Assembly (NCBI GenBank): GCA_022393335.1
Contig: JAJEKB010021144.1
Location: 274,958-338,957 of the forward strand
Length of the DNA stretch: 64,000 nt
Direction: 5' to 3'
Origin: Macrotrachela quadricornifera
Lineage: Eukaryota; Rotifera; Eurotatoria; Philodinida; Philodinidae
The translations under genes were made by a program, and so were the position numbers. Shown in pieces: positions 48,106 through 59,958 of this stretch. Under the pieces are notes generated by a model, which ran no database searches, was not told where the DNA came from, and saw only the letters and a list, made by a program, of their open reading frames with translations. Position 1 is the stretch's first letter. Every line of letters begins with the position of its first letter.

Positions 48106-48309
48106 CGTAGAATAACATATTTATCTTCATTTTAAAATCTCATATATTTCACGATTTTTTTCTCATTGACTAAATATTGAAAAAGGAGTAATAGGTTTAA
48201 CTTAATGTTCGAAGGAAAATGAAGATTGATAATCATATATTTCATTGTTGTAGAGTATTATATCTAATCATTGATAGTATCGCATTAATATTGAGTCGAT
48301 ATTGTTAAT

Positions 48310-49197
48310 TTATCTTGTAAATCTGAATAATTGACGAAGTTGTTCACGATAGATACTTGCTGATGAAATATAGAGAAAAAATGACATAAAAAAATCACAT
48401 TGTGTAAAAATAAGAAATATATAACGTATAGCAATAATATACGGTGTACGTGATGATGGATTAAATGCATTGAGAGAATATATTATACCAAATGGAGTTG
48501 TCAGAATTATATGAGCAAAAACTTGAAGAAGTAACATACGTGCTAATTGACCATCTGTACGACGATTATGTATCAAGTTATTTTGTGGTATCATACGAAT
48601 AACACGTTGACGAATATTAATAATGGTTAAAATACCAAATATAATCAATAATAATGGTGCGAGACCATAATATAATATTATTTGACTAAATACATAAATA
48701 TCGACTATTGAAGTTGTGTATTGTCGACATATGCCAGTTATTCTATCGAAATAAAAGATCATAGACATAGGTGACATGTATACTACAGCAGATATCGTTG
48801 TAATAATAATATTTATGCGAACTGTTCGTTTAGTATTTGTTGAATGTAATCGACGTGATTTCGAACTCGAACAATATCGATCAAATGAAGCTAAAACAAG
48901 CATTAATCGAGCAACAATTGGTGGTAAGTATAATGCATAGAAATAAATATAACATCCGATCGATGTATTCTCCCAACCAATAAGCACACCACGTATTATT
49001 TGTGTTGGACATAATAAGCAGCTACAAATAATATTAGAGATGGCATACCCAACAAAATAATAGGAGCATGGACAATGACGAAGTGTACGAGAACATAAAA
49101 TACGAATACTAAGACTATTTGTAACTACAATGAGAATAAATAGCACTGGTTGAACATATATATTCGCTTTCAACACTTGATCTAATAATGTACTCAT
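48310..49197 (-). CDS. Rhodopsin-like 7TM receptor
   Basis: A single exon of 295 residues starting at MSTLLDQVLKANIYVQPVLF. Seven hydrophobic helices can be counted. TM1 carries VTNSLSIRIL (the N1.50 position) and TM2 carries VGYAISNIICS. TM3 follows a conserved Cys (SIGCYIYFYALYL) and ends in FDRYCSS, the DRY-type motif. A Cys in loop 2 (GICRQYT) can pair with it. TM5 ends in NIRQRVIRM, and TM7 ends in SFFLYISSASIYREQL. This is the class of short-loop orphan receptors that is greatly expanded in bdelloid rotifers. The ligand is unknown; coupling to a G protein is inferred from the family. The longer frame start at 49206 uses a TTG and was not chosen. It is intact, in contrast to the two receptors at 10-15 kb. 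Confidence 0.88.
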   Translation of the reverse strand: MSTLLDQVLKANIYVQPVLFILIVVTNSLSIRILCSRTLRHCPCSYYFVGYAISNIICSCLLCPTQIIRGVLIGWENTSIGCYIYFYALYLPPIVARLMLVLASFDRYCSSSKSRRLHSTNTKRTVRINIIITTISAVVYMSPMSMIFYFDRITGICRQYTTSIVDIYVFSQIILYYGLAPLLLIIFGILTIINIRQRVIRMIPQNNLIHNRRTDGQLARMLLLQVFAHIILTTPFGIIYSLNAFNPSSRTPYIIAIRYIFLIFTQCDFFMSFFLYISSASIYREQLRQLFRFTR

Positions 49198-50312
49198 AGA
49201 TAACAAATTTAATCAGGATTTTCAATTGAATATATCCTATTGATAACAATCAATAGAAAAAGTATGTCGTTCGATCTGCTGATAAAGTTGATTATGAATA
49301 ACTGAGACTATAATATTCTTTTTTAAGTTAATCATAGACGGAAACAACTCATGATTTTTCTAACGAATGAATTCTCATTAAATATTATTTTTTTAATGAT
49401 GAGATCAAAAAGAATAAACTTCAAACATCTTGTTTAATTAAATATTCATCGTTAATAATGATCATGTTGATCATGCACAATCTAGCATGAAACGATTATT
49501 ATTTCGACATCATTCTTCTCAGTAATTGAATACTTAGTACAGTATTTAGGTACATTCGAATTTTTTACCTAAAAATCTTAAGTACGCAGTACACTTGCGC
49601 AATACAAGTACATGTGCTTTTATACTTCTCCATGTGATAGAAACCGAGTAAAAACCGTGGTTTTACCGGTCCGGTTTCCAAAACCGCGGTTAACCGATGT
49701 TGGTATATACGAGTAGCCAACACCGTTTGCCTCTAGTTTTTGAATGCTTGTATAGCGAAAATTAACAGATATTTTTCGATTCATATGATTTTTATTTCAT
49801 CCAAAATAAAAAATACAAAAAGTTACCAAAAAAATAGTGAGAAATAAATTCATAAAAATAAATTTAAAAAAATAAATATGAAAATTAATAAAATCAATAA
49901 AAACAAATATAAAGAAAATAAATCTAAAAATAATAAATAACAACGTAGGCAAAGTTAGCAACGGATTCGAGCCATCCTTGCTGACATTCACTCCTAAAGC
50001 TGTGCAAACCTTCTAGTTGGTTATGCAAGATGCAGAATTTAATTCTGCATCGAATGGTGCCATTTTTAAGGGGGAAGGGGATGTAACGGCACGGTGTGTC
50101 GTTACCTTTATTATCATCTTCTTCTTTTTATTGTGCATTTCTCTTTCTCTCTTGATTGATCAATTTCGCGCTCCTTTGTAAAAACTTATATTTTACATTT
50201 GGCACTTGATCAGTTTTTTAGTTTAGTTTATTATTTTTTTTCTGACGAGGGAACCTCTCCAGGTGTTAAATCGCTTTTGGCTTGAGACTATAGCCATTAG
50301 ATAGAGCCTACT
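49198..50312. other. Non-coding stretch
   Basis: Upstream region of the receptor gene, then AT-rich sequence. At 49650-49740 a small cluster of ACCG words (AACCGTGGTTTTACCGGTCC and AAAACCGCGGTTAACCG) forms local palindromes. Nothing coding was seen. Confidence 0.45.
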
Positions 50313-50792
50313 GAGATGTGGTCAGATTCATAAGAGTTTGGGTGCATGAGCCTCTAGGGACGAGATATTGGATTTTTACGATATTTTTTAATGAGGCCTT
50401 GGTATTTGAGGAAACTCAAATTTTGGAATTTAGACCTGAAACTTTACCCAATTAAAGGTCTCTACTAGAATAGATGTCATACAAAATTTCAGACCTTCAT
50501 CACAAACCTTTCGTGAACTATAAACCAGTCAAAATACCTATGGCTCCTATATGGAGGACGCTTGCACTTCAGGACCCAGTAGCTGACGAACGGCTTGTGC
50601 TAAAGGTCTGAAATTTTGTATGATATCTATTCTAGTAGAGACCTTTAATTAGGCAAAGTTTCAGATCTAAATTCGAAAGTTTGAATTTTCTCGAGCACCA
50701 AGACCCCATTAGAAAAATACCCTAAACAATATAATATCTTGCTCCCAGAGACCCATGTACCCGAACCCTTATGAATCTGAGCACATCTCACA
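50313..50792. mobile_element. MITE with 185-190 bp terminal inverted repeats
   Basis: The left arm 50313-50497 and right arm 50602-50792 are reverse complements at about 80-85 percent by eye. The inner 60 bp are nearly perfect (AATTAAAGGTCTCTACTAGA, CATACAAAATTTCAGACCTT). The 104-bp centre is unique. There is no coding capacity. Confidence 0.75.
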
Positions 50793-52871
50793 ATGGAAGG
50801 GTGTGCACTGATAAGCAAGGTAGATGACCGTATGGGGTACAAATGATCACTCCCACCGAAAAACTAACAAATTTAAAATATTAGCTGCCAATGGCGTACC
50901 TAAGCAGAGATATTCAATTTTTAAGTTATGTATTATATGCATATATGAGTATATATATATGCGGGAGTGAGTATAGCTACCATCAAATGGTCTCATCTCA
51001 ATTCAAACAAATGAATCGAAATAAAGTTAGAGTGAGGGTGAATTTACCGATGAGAAAATTACTTCCAAGCCACTTACGACGCGTTTCAAACGTGTGAGGA
51101 TGAGGCTAGCTGTCATAATCGGTTATCGTCCTTGCTAACCGGACTCTTTCGATGGATTGAACAATAATTTGAATTTTAAGAAAAAATCTAAATCAATTAT
51201 AGTTACATTGTTATTATGGACATAATAAAATCTAATGAAATATTAATTACATGTCCAGGCGATTTCAGCTTTTCGTTGTTTTTGTTTTTTTCGCATGTTT
51301 AGTATTGGCTTCTCATGTATTGGTCGTGGATTGGGAACAATATTTTTTAGAAGAAAGTATTGATTTGATGTAAATAAAAGATACTTTAATTCTATGTACA
51401 GTCGTTATTGTTATCTGACACGATTTAAATATTGATTTTATGAAATTTTGAACATCAATTTTTCTTCGTTCTAATAATGAAGAATTGTACATCAATTTTT
51501 TGGTCCCTAAGAATTAAACTAATTTCTGTTGATGTTGGTAGAAATAAGAGTAATAACTATTGGTTTTTTTATATATGTTTGTATTAATCATGAATGAATA
51601 ATGGCATTGGAGAGCGATTAAAAAAGTATAATGTGAAACAGAAGACATTTATTTGTTTTTGTATTTAGTTTTCAAAATGAATATAGTTAATGATGATGGT
51701 CCTTTTTATATGTATTCTTTATTAGAACACCGTAGCTGTTGCGAATGTGCATCTATTTTTTTTGGATATGCCGTATCTTCATGATAAAATTGTTTTCTTA
51801 GCTATGCATACGTACGGGATTATATGTTATCACGAAAAAAAGGCTAAAAAATTCAACCTACACATTTGAATTGCTTTAATACGTATAGTTTAATGTGTGA
51901 TTTGTAACTAGATTTTTATATCTAGAATGATAGAAAGCACAAGTATTTTAAGTATAAAAAGGAAAAATTAACTGAATTCTGAATGTGTAAAGAAAATCTA
52001 TTTTGAATTGCTAAGATAATGATAAATATAAATAAGCAAATATAAGAGAAAAGAAGAATAGAAAACATGCATATAGGCTAAAGCCATTATTTCATTTTTT
52101 TTCGAAGGAAGATTGAATAAAAAGAAGTGAAGATAGCACTCTAATGAAAAGAGAAGTATTGGATATAAGATTTAAGTGATTGATTGTTCGTTAGGTAGGT
52201 TTGTTATCTGTTTAAATATATGTTTTTTGTTTACTTGTAACATGAAAAGTAATTATTGTTGAGGTTTAATTTGCGATTTCGTAATTTTATGTCTTGTTTG
52301 TCGTCGTTGTCGATCTGTTTTGGGAAAATTAAAATCTGATCTTCAAGTCATTGTGTTGGATTAATATGTTTTGTAATATTGCTCGTTTTGGTCTTTTTCG
52401 TATAAGTTTTTTTTTGGTATCAGGACGATTTCAGTTGCCCACAATTAGTTTAACATCCATTACTGGTTTATTTTTATAGACATTGTCATAAACTTGATGC
52501 ATTTCTCGTTTTATCGAATGAGATCTTTTTTCATGCTTATAATGTGTGAATAATTTCTCTGCTTAGTTAGTTTGTTTTTTCTGTTATTATAGTTGTTGAG
52601 GATTTAAATTCCGTTTTTACTATATCATCATCTGTTTGATCGTTATCAATATTAGCTGTTACTGCACCTATTTGTGCTTAAGATTGATGGGGTGTTAACT
52701 ATTCCATAATCTCATGGCATGCTGAATAAAACTATCGTATGTTTTCAAAGAATGGTAAAAATGATGATAAAGTAGTGTATTGCATAAAAAATTTTTGAAA
52801 TTTATTGTCAGTAAACGACGATGGATAACTAAAATTGACTTTATTTTATATTAACTTAATGATAGAGGAAC
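50793..52871. other. Non-coding AT-rich stretch
   Basis: No gene was recognised. It may hold the unidentifiable 3' part of the retroelement that follows on the minus strand. Confidence 0.5.
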
Positions 52872-53476
52872 TTACCTATTATATGTTAATATTAATTTTA
52901 CATAGCGTCGTTCATGATTAAATGCTTCACATATTGATGAATATCGTATAGCTCGTGTACGAGCATTTGGTATAATATTACCAAAAAGATGCTGTGGATA
53001 ATCTGATATAAATGGTACAACATATGGTTCAGTTGCTAGTTTATGATAAACTGATGTTAATAAAATATTATTATTATTTGTCAGAAGAACATCAAGAAAT
53101 GAAAGGCTTTTACTAATTTTATAATCTAATTTGTTATTTAGTTGCCATATATCAGCTTCATTTAGTAATGTTATTAATTCTTGTTCTGATTTATGCCATG
53201 TTATAAAAATATCTTCAATACACTTATACAAATATATATTTTATTTGTCAATTGTTTTCATTTTAACTTTTACTTACTGACCACAAAAACTTCACCCATA
53301 GCACCATCAATAACTTGTTTATAAATTTTTTTACCATAAGCAAATACATTTTCTTTTAGAACGATAGAAGCTTATTTTCTTATAGCATCAAGAGAAACTC
53401 CTTTCACTTTTTTATATCCATGGATGTGAAGAAATTCCATCGGAATATTAAGTGCTTCATCTTGTAGTAACATTAT
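52872..53476 (-). pseudogene. Penelope-like retroelement reverse transcriptase fragment
   Basis: Reading down the minus strand, about 53280-53476 gives LLQDEALNIPMEFLHIHGYK, then KVKGVSLDAIRK, a stop, ASIVLKENVFAYGKKIYKQV and IDGAMGEVFVV. Then 52872-53231 gives IEDIFITWHKSEQELITLLN, LDYKISKSLSFLDVLLTNNN, SVYHKLATEPYVVPF and RTRAIRYSSICEAFNHERR. These are the finger-palm region and the post-catalytic thumb of Penelope-like (PLE) RTs. The catalytic YVDD-type box is degraded to IED. The stretch between the two pieces, which should hold the GxxxG-S/T-PLxAN segment, is missing. No GIY-YIG endonuclease was found. The copy is 5'-truncated and inactive. Bdelloid Athena elements belong to this order. 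Confidence 0.75.
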
Positions 53477-53519
53477 ATATAAATTTAAGAATTTATTTGT
53501 TTTTATTCTTCTCTCTAAT

Positions 53520-53716
53520 TCTTATTACGACGATGTCTCCAAGGGTACGTCCTTTTTCGGCAGGTGTTATAAAATAAATTATCAACTAAAAACACACCTA
53601 TATATAAGTTAAAAAGTTACTTTTTTACTTATATATACGTGTGTTTTTAATTGTTACTTTATTTTATAACACCTGACGAAGAAGGACGTAACCTTCGAAA
53701 CGTCGTTGTAATAAAA
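53520..53716. repeat. Inverted pair of retroelement terminal segments
   Basis: About 70 bp at 53541-53610 (TACGTCCTTTTTCGGCAGGT, GTTATAAAATAAATTATCAA, AAAACACACCTATATATAAG) recurs in reverse complement at about 53622-53692. The two copies face each other around an AGTTAAAAAGTTACTTTTTT centre. The plus-strand copy carries the hammerhead-like motif. The minus-strand copy, in the same orientation as the RT fragment, is a degraded version of it (CTGCCGA for CTGACGA, GGAGAC for CGAAAC). Confidence 0.7.
53662..53716 (+). ncRNA. Hammerhead ribozyme-like motif (type I, PLE-associated)
   Basis: The elements come in the correct hammerhead order. A stem I 5' strand (TTTTATAACAC, 53662-53672) is followed by core CTGACGA (53673-53679; consensus CUGANGA). 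Stem II is GAAGG-ACGTAA-CCTTC (53681-53696) after a single bulged A, followed by core GAAA (53697-53700). C-GTC (53701-53704) supplies the cleavage triplet, and the stem I 3' strand GTTGTAATAAAA (53705-53716) pairs back to the first strand with one bulge and one mismatch. Stem III is almost absent, as in minimal retroelement hammerheads thought to act as dimers. PLE terminal repeats are known to carry such ribozymes, and an RT fragment lies 190 bp away. Cleavage activity is not shown. Confidence 0.65.
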
Positions 53717-53918
53717 ATTACAAGAAAGAATAAAAACAAATAATTTTTTAAATCATTATGCTTTTCCTAACAATCACTGAATTGTATATAAATTATGAAT
53801 ATGAAGTGTCCAGAAAGAGTCGATGATTTAAAAAGACCTTTTCTAATACGTCTATTAATTCTTTTAATTAGATGACCACTATCAATAGCAGTTGTTGAAT
53901 GACATTGTTTATGAAATA

Positions 53919-54579
53919 TATTATCCATTTCAAAATAAAATGCAGTCGATTGTTTGTTGAATAACTCTGCAACCATGACAGCTATTGAGCTCGGGTTTTT
54001 GCCATTAGAAAGAGCATGAGTGGAGATACAAGTTCATCTGAGAATCAAGACACTTGACAGCTTTACTAGAAGGTTCTGAGAATTTTTTGGAAAACTGCTG
54101 TATCATTTGCTTGATTAGGGTATTTACAAGTGAAATTGGAAATACAATGTCTTAAGAAAGGAATTGTCTTTTTGGCTAGAAATTTTAGGATATTCTATGG
54201 GCAAATTTTCAAATAAGAATTCCATAATTTCATTTTTCGGTCAATACGTAGAGTAGGGTCAAAAATCCAATAAAATGATTATAAATTCCTCAGAAAAGGT
54301 CAAAAACGCTTAAAACTTTTTGGGTTTATAAAGTAGAAATTGGGCTATAGTATGACTGAACTGAAGTTGAACATATACCTAATCAAATAAAACAGTCAGT
54401 GATTTTTCAAAAAATTCTTAGAACTTTCTAGAAAAATTCTAAAATATTTTTATTCTCAAGTAGAGTTGTGCTCCCACTTATGCTCTTTCTAATGGCGAAA
54501 AGTCGAGCTTGATAGCCATCACCGTTGCCAAGTTATTCAATAAACAACCGACTGCATTTTATTTTGAAATGGATAATAC
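53919..54579. repeat. Foldback-like inverted repeat, arms about 200 bp
   Basis: The outer ends share GGATAATA and ATTTTATTTTGAAATGGAT in inverted orientation. Inward come blocks GCTCTTTCTAATGGC and the TTCTGAGAATTTTTT / AAAAAATTCTTAGAA pair. The centre lies near 54250. A third, single-armed relative lies at about 3890-3955. The 69-codon minus-strand frame at 53767-53976 is part of the left arm. Confidence 0.65.
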
Positions 54580-55331
54580 TTTATTAATTAAGCATTCAAA
54601 TTTTGCCAGCGAATTTTACAACCCGTAATATTTATTCAATGACGGATGTCGAATTTTGGAAGGGTGAGTAGGCAGTCATAGACAAAAGTCATTTTTTAAG
54701 GATCATTCGAGGTAGTATGAATTCGTTTTTTACTCAATTTTGCTAGAAAAAATCGATAGTTCAATCAATCTAGCATCCGCTGTTCAGAAATAGCAACCAC
54801 TAATTGCGTTTTTTCAAAGTAATACGGTACTCTTGAAGAATACTTACTCTCGAGATTATTACAGTTTAATGTGAATTAAATAAATTCATTTTCGATTATC
54901 AGAGTTTGAGGAAGATTTCATGTTGAACTATATGGGATTAGTAAAAAATCTACAAAACAAGGAAAAAATTCTCAAAGCTAATAAATCATGTTAATATAAT
55001 ACAATTCTCTTCATTCAATCTGACATGAATAATTCTAATTGAGAGATTTATATGAATAAATATATTATAGACTGACATGTTTTCAAATAAATTAAGATTC
55101 TGACATCTAAAACGTCCATTCAAGCACTTTTCTCATACTATAATATTCTACCAATGCGCACATGATAGATGATAGCGTTTCATGTCAGCCGTATATGACT
55201 TTTTATGTTGGTATAAAAGTTGAATAGCATAAGGAAATAGCTCACAATAGTTAACAGTTGAAAGACATGCCATTTGAATCAAATATTCTCGACGAATTCC
55301 TCGCCGGATAAGTCTTTAAGAATTGAAGAAA
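54580..55331. other. Non-coding stretch upstream of the large receptor
   Basis: No gene or repeat recognised. GGTATAAAAGTTG at about 55210-55222 is a good TATA-box candidate about 110 bases before the start codon of the large receptor. Confidence 0.45.
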
Positions 55332-58300
55332 ATGCAAACACAGTTATCATTCATACGATTTCTTATATGGTTATGGATAAAAAATTCCATGGTAATACTA
55401 GTCACAATGGACGAATATTTACAAATGTACTTTACTGATCGATTAGGAAGTGTACACGTTGGATACGACTGTTTGTTTCTTATTAGTAAGACTGGTATGT
55501 ATGATAATGAATTTCCATGGGATGGATATATCCAACCGTTACCTTTCTGCATACGTCCACATGATATTGAGATATCTGATTTTGCACAGGAGCTGGTTTA
55601 TTCTCAAAATGATAGCTTTACCTTCGAACAACTTTATGCACAGAATATAACTAGTGATCAGCTTTATTTGTGGTCGGCTCCAATAGATGTTATTGAACGA
55701 TATCAAGTTTATATGAATACGCTTGATCAATCAATGTCTTATTCAGTCTATCTCAACTGCACACCACCTTGGTTCGGTCCTCTATGCCAATATAGATTGG
55801 GAAGACCTATCCAATTCGCTAACTTGATATCTATAAATGAATCATGTTATATTCATTTAAATTGTGACCGAGGCCCTTCGCCACTATGTCTTCAATGGTT
55901 TGAGATTTGTGATGGAAAAATTGATTGCGCTAACCATGGTATTGATGAGCTCTATTGTGATCAAATCGAAACAAATGAATGTGAGCCAAATGAATTTCGT
56001 TGTCGCGATGGAACTCAATGTATTGGATGGGATCTTTTCAATGATGATTCTACAACTCCAGACTGCCAAGATAGTTCTGATGAAAATAATCTTGATTCTT
56101 TGAAAAGATTATGCATTTCATTTCATAATTTTTTTTGCAACGAACATAAATGCCCAAAAGGTCAATTATCATGTGGCTATGGTCAGTGTGTTAGTGATCT
56201 GAATAAATGCGAAAATCAACGCGGTTATTTTCTCATGTACAATCTCTTATTGTCCTACAATATTTCGCAATCATGTAAAATGGCCATGTCTTGTGCTACA
56301 GTTGGATTTTCTTCGTCAATCTGTAACGAATATTGTCCGTCCTACAATAAATCATGTTCACAGATTATATTCAATAATTGTCCATCACTTTTTGAATTTC
56401 CATCTCTTCGTCATACCCCAGCTTACACTAAATTCCTTTATCAAAACAACCATTCGGATGAAATTATACCTGAATTCATATGCTATGAACAAAATTTTTT
56501 TCGAACACAGCCAATAACTATGCAATTGAACAACTTAACTTGTCATTCATTGCATAAATTTAAAAACTCAAATAACAGTTTAATTGATGAAGCAGTACGA
56601 GATCTTGAAAGTCAATATACAATGTATTCATTAGGAAATATGACTCATTGTTCTCATCCAACATTGTACCATTGTCAAAACTTAACAAAATGCATTTCAA
56701 AACATCGACTTGTTGATGGTGTACGTGATTGCATGTACGCTGATGATGAAACATACGAAAACAGCTGTTCTTTATCAAACAACTATCGATTTAAATGTTC
56801 TAATGAGAACAAATGCATCATGCCATGGATGAAATTTGATGGCTATCGAGACTGTTCAGATGGCTCTGATGAACGGATTAAGGACTCATTTTATCAGCCG
56901 TGGAAAACAATTATATATTTCCCTAATCTATGCAATGGAGTTAATGAATTACTTCCATTTGTAATTGATGGTAAAAATGAAAGCGATGAAACTGAATGTG
57001 AAGCTTGGCCTTGTAATCAAACATATACTCGTTGCGACATATCTTGGAGTTGTGGCGATGGCGCTGATGAAGTTAATTGCAAATCAACGTCATCATGTCC
57101 ACTATTTCATCATCCTTGTATATCGCCCATTACTTATGAGATGACATGTCTTAATATATCGAAAGCGGGAGATGGTAAAGTAGATTGTTTAGGTGGATCG
57201 GACGAACGTCACATTTGTCGACAAATAATCCCGTGGGAATATTCTAAAAGATTCTTATGTTGGAATGAATCAAAATGTATTAACGTGGCAGATCTATGTA
57301 ATCGTATCAACGACTGTTATTTTGGTTCTGATGAATTATTTTGTAATCTAAACCAATCTCTTCGAAAAACTATTCTTGATTTTTTTTGAAAGAATTATAC
57401 GATATGAACATCCTAAAACTCCAATATTCTCATTTAATCGCCTCTATTTATTTCCCGAAGTCGTTGAACAAAATAGACAGCAACGAAACTCTACACTTTC
57501 GCAAGCAAAAATCATTCATTATTCAAAACATACAGACCAATCAAAATTACATCTACTAGACACACGTAGTTATCGATCAAAATGTAATCGCGGTATTAAT
57601 CTTCTTGTACGTGAACGGTACGATGATAATGGCTACTATCATGATAGTTGTTTATGTTCACCAATATATTTTGGTGACTCATGTCAGTATCAGAGTCAGC
57701 GTGTAGCAGTCAGCGTAAAACTAAATCCACTAAGTGAACTACAGACCAGATTTACAATTGTCATCTTACTTTTGAACCAAGAACATACTATAAACTCTTA
57801 TGATCAGCATGAATATATTTCCATTCGTGACTGTATCAGTGTACTACTTTCGTATCTTCTCTATTCAACTAGGCCAAAAATAAATGGACATAATTATTCA
57901 ATACAAATAGATGTTTATAAAAATCACCATCATCTCAACTATCGAGCAAGCTGGATTTTTCCTCTTTTCTTTCCATTTTTACCAGTTCATCGTCTTGCTG
58001 TTAAATTAGAAATTCTACCATCTGATCTTACGTTACAGAAGTTCAACAATTGTAAACGATCTTGTGTTCATGGTTCTTGTGCTCGTTACATGAATAATCA
58101 TGACGATTTTTGTCGATGTTATCCTGGTTGGTCTGGAGTTAATTGTTCAATTGGTCACAATTGTAATTGTGCACCAAATGCCATTTGTGCTGGTTCAATC
58201 AACAACCGATCAATTTGTATCTGTCCGTTAGGTACAAATGGTCCACGATGCTACTTGAAAAGGTCATCTTGCCAGCCAAATCCGTGTCAAAATAAAGGTT

Positions 58301-59958
58301 TCTGTATTCCAATTGATGAACGTATTTTGAAAAACACTTTTCTTTGCATTTGTCCAGAAGAATTTTCTGGTGAACGTTGTGAAGAGAATAAAATTCGTCT
58401 TGAGATTACATTTTCAAGAGACATACAAGTTCCATCATTTTTATATGCTAATTTGATCAATATAGCAAATGGTATCAATTTCCTTACTTTAATCACATTC
58501 AAAAAACTATCGGTATTTGAAATAAGCACTATACTTTTTGTGCCGTTAGGAGTTCAAATAGTCTTGTTGAACTTTAACAATCAAGTTTATTTAAATGCAG
58601 TGTTACCTCGTATTATCAATCCCATCAATATATCTAGTGTTATAACTCCTTCAAATCGGTGTCCTCACATTAGTGAATTATTTAATGGAACATTTGTAGA
58701 ACTGCATCTTCTTCGACGGCTGAAAAAATATCATCTTCCATGTCAAGAACTAACTAAACTCATGTGCTTTTATGACGATACATTTACGTGTTTATGCAAT
58801 ATTGATAATCATGCTAACTGCTTTCGACTCGAACAAAAGAAAACTCAACGTCAAACAAGTTATGTCTATTGTGAAAATGGAGGGACGTACATTCATGATG
58901 AATTGTCCTCATCAATATGTCCTACTAAATCGATGTGTGCTTGTCCAGATTGTTTTCATGGTGCACGATGTCAATTTTCGACAAAGGGCTCAGGATTATC
59001 GATTGATTTTATTTTGGGTTATTATATTCGGCCACATGTTTCTATAAGACATCAGCCAACTATTGTCAAAGTCAGTATTGCTCTTACTATCCTCTTATCA
59101 ATGATCGGTTTTGTAAGTGCAGCTTTGTCTGCTATTGTGTTTAAAGATAAGGAAGTTCGTCAATTTGGATGTGGTCAATATTTACTTGTATCTTCAATTA
59201 TCTCATTGTTGTTAGTAATTATACTCTCATTAAAAATGGGAATGCTTATTTTTTCTCAACTCTCTCTTATTACCGATCGATCATTATTGCACATTAATTG
59301 TGCGTCCGTTGATGTTATTTTAAATATATTCCTAAGTATGAGCAGTTGGCTCAATGCCTTTATCACTATTGAGAGAGTAGTTAATGTATTCAAAGGCATT
59401 GATTTCAACAAGAAAGTAAGTAGAAAAGTAGCTAAGTGGATTATAGTTTTATTGACTCTGTTGATAATTGCCACTTACGTAAATGATCCTGTAAATCGTC
59501 GACTCGTAGATGATGAAGAAGAGAAGCGTATATGGTGTATTGTTCAATTTTCATCATTAGTGCAAGTGATCAACTCTGTTATAACAACATGTCATTTTCT
59601 AATCCCATTTGTGATCAATATGATTGGTACATTTATCATAATCCATAGATTGGTTCAGAAACGATCAAATGTTACGCAATCACTATATAAGAAGCAAATG
59701 CGTAAACAATTACAACAATCAAAACATTTATTCATATCACCAATTATTCTTATTATTCTCTATTTACCTCATATCGTTATTAAATTTTTACCAGGATGCA
59801 TGAAATCGACTCGAAATCCATGGTTTTTTTTTATTGGTTATTTTTTACCATTTATTCCTCCATTTTCTATTTTCTTTATTTTTGTTTATCCATCGACACA
59901 ATATTGTCAAATCTTAAAAACAATATTTCAACGATGCCAAAGACGAATACATTTTTAG
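55332..59958 (+). CDS. Giant chimeric receptor: LDLa and EGF modules plus 7TM, with one frameshift
   Basis: The first frame (ATG 55332, stop 57387-57389) has a hydrophobic leader and a unique domain ending NCTPPWFGPLCQ. LDL-receptor class A modules follow: NECEPNEFRCRDGTQCIGWD ending DSSDENN, YRFKCSNENKCIMPWMKFDG with CSDGSDE, and SWSCGDGADEVNC. Two more are DGKVDCLGGSDE and FLCWNESKCINVADLCNRIN with FGSDELFC. The next frame (through 59958) continues with EGF-type modules (CVHGSCARYMNNHDDFCRCY, CAPNAICAGS, CQPNPCQNKGFCIP with CPEEFSGERC). Seven helices close it (ALTILLSMIGFVSAALSAIV, FLIPFVINMIGTFIIIHRLV, SPIILIILYLPHIVIKF). The frames are offset by one base and meet at an 8-T run (57380-57387); one T fewer would make about 1,540 continuous codons. 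There is no intron. The extracellular half probably binds a protein or lipoprotein ligand; the ligand is unknown. Confidence 0.85.

Noticed and set aside
53767..53976. 69-codon minus-strand frame near the RT fragment
   Set aside because: It lies in the left arm of an inverted repeat that recurs at 54510-54579 and near 3900, so it is repeat DNA rather than part of the retroelement protein.
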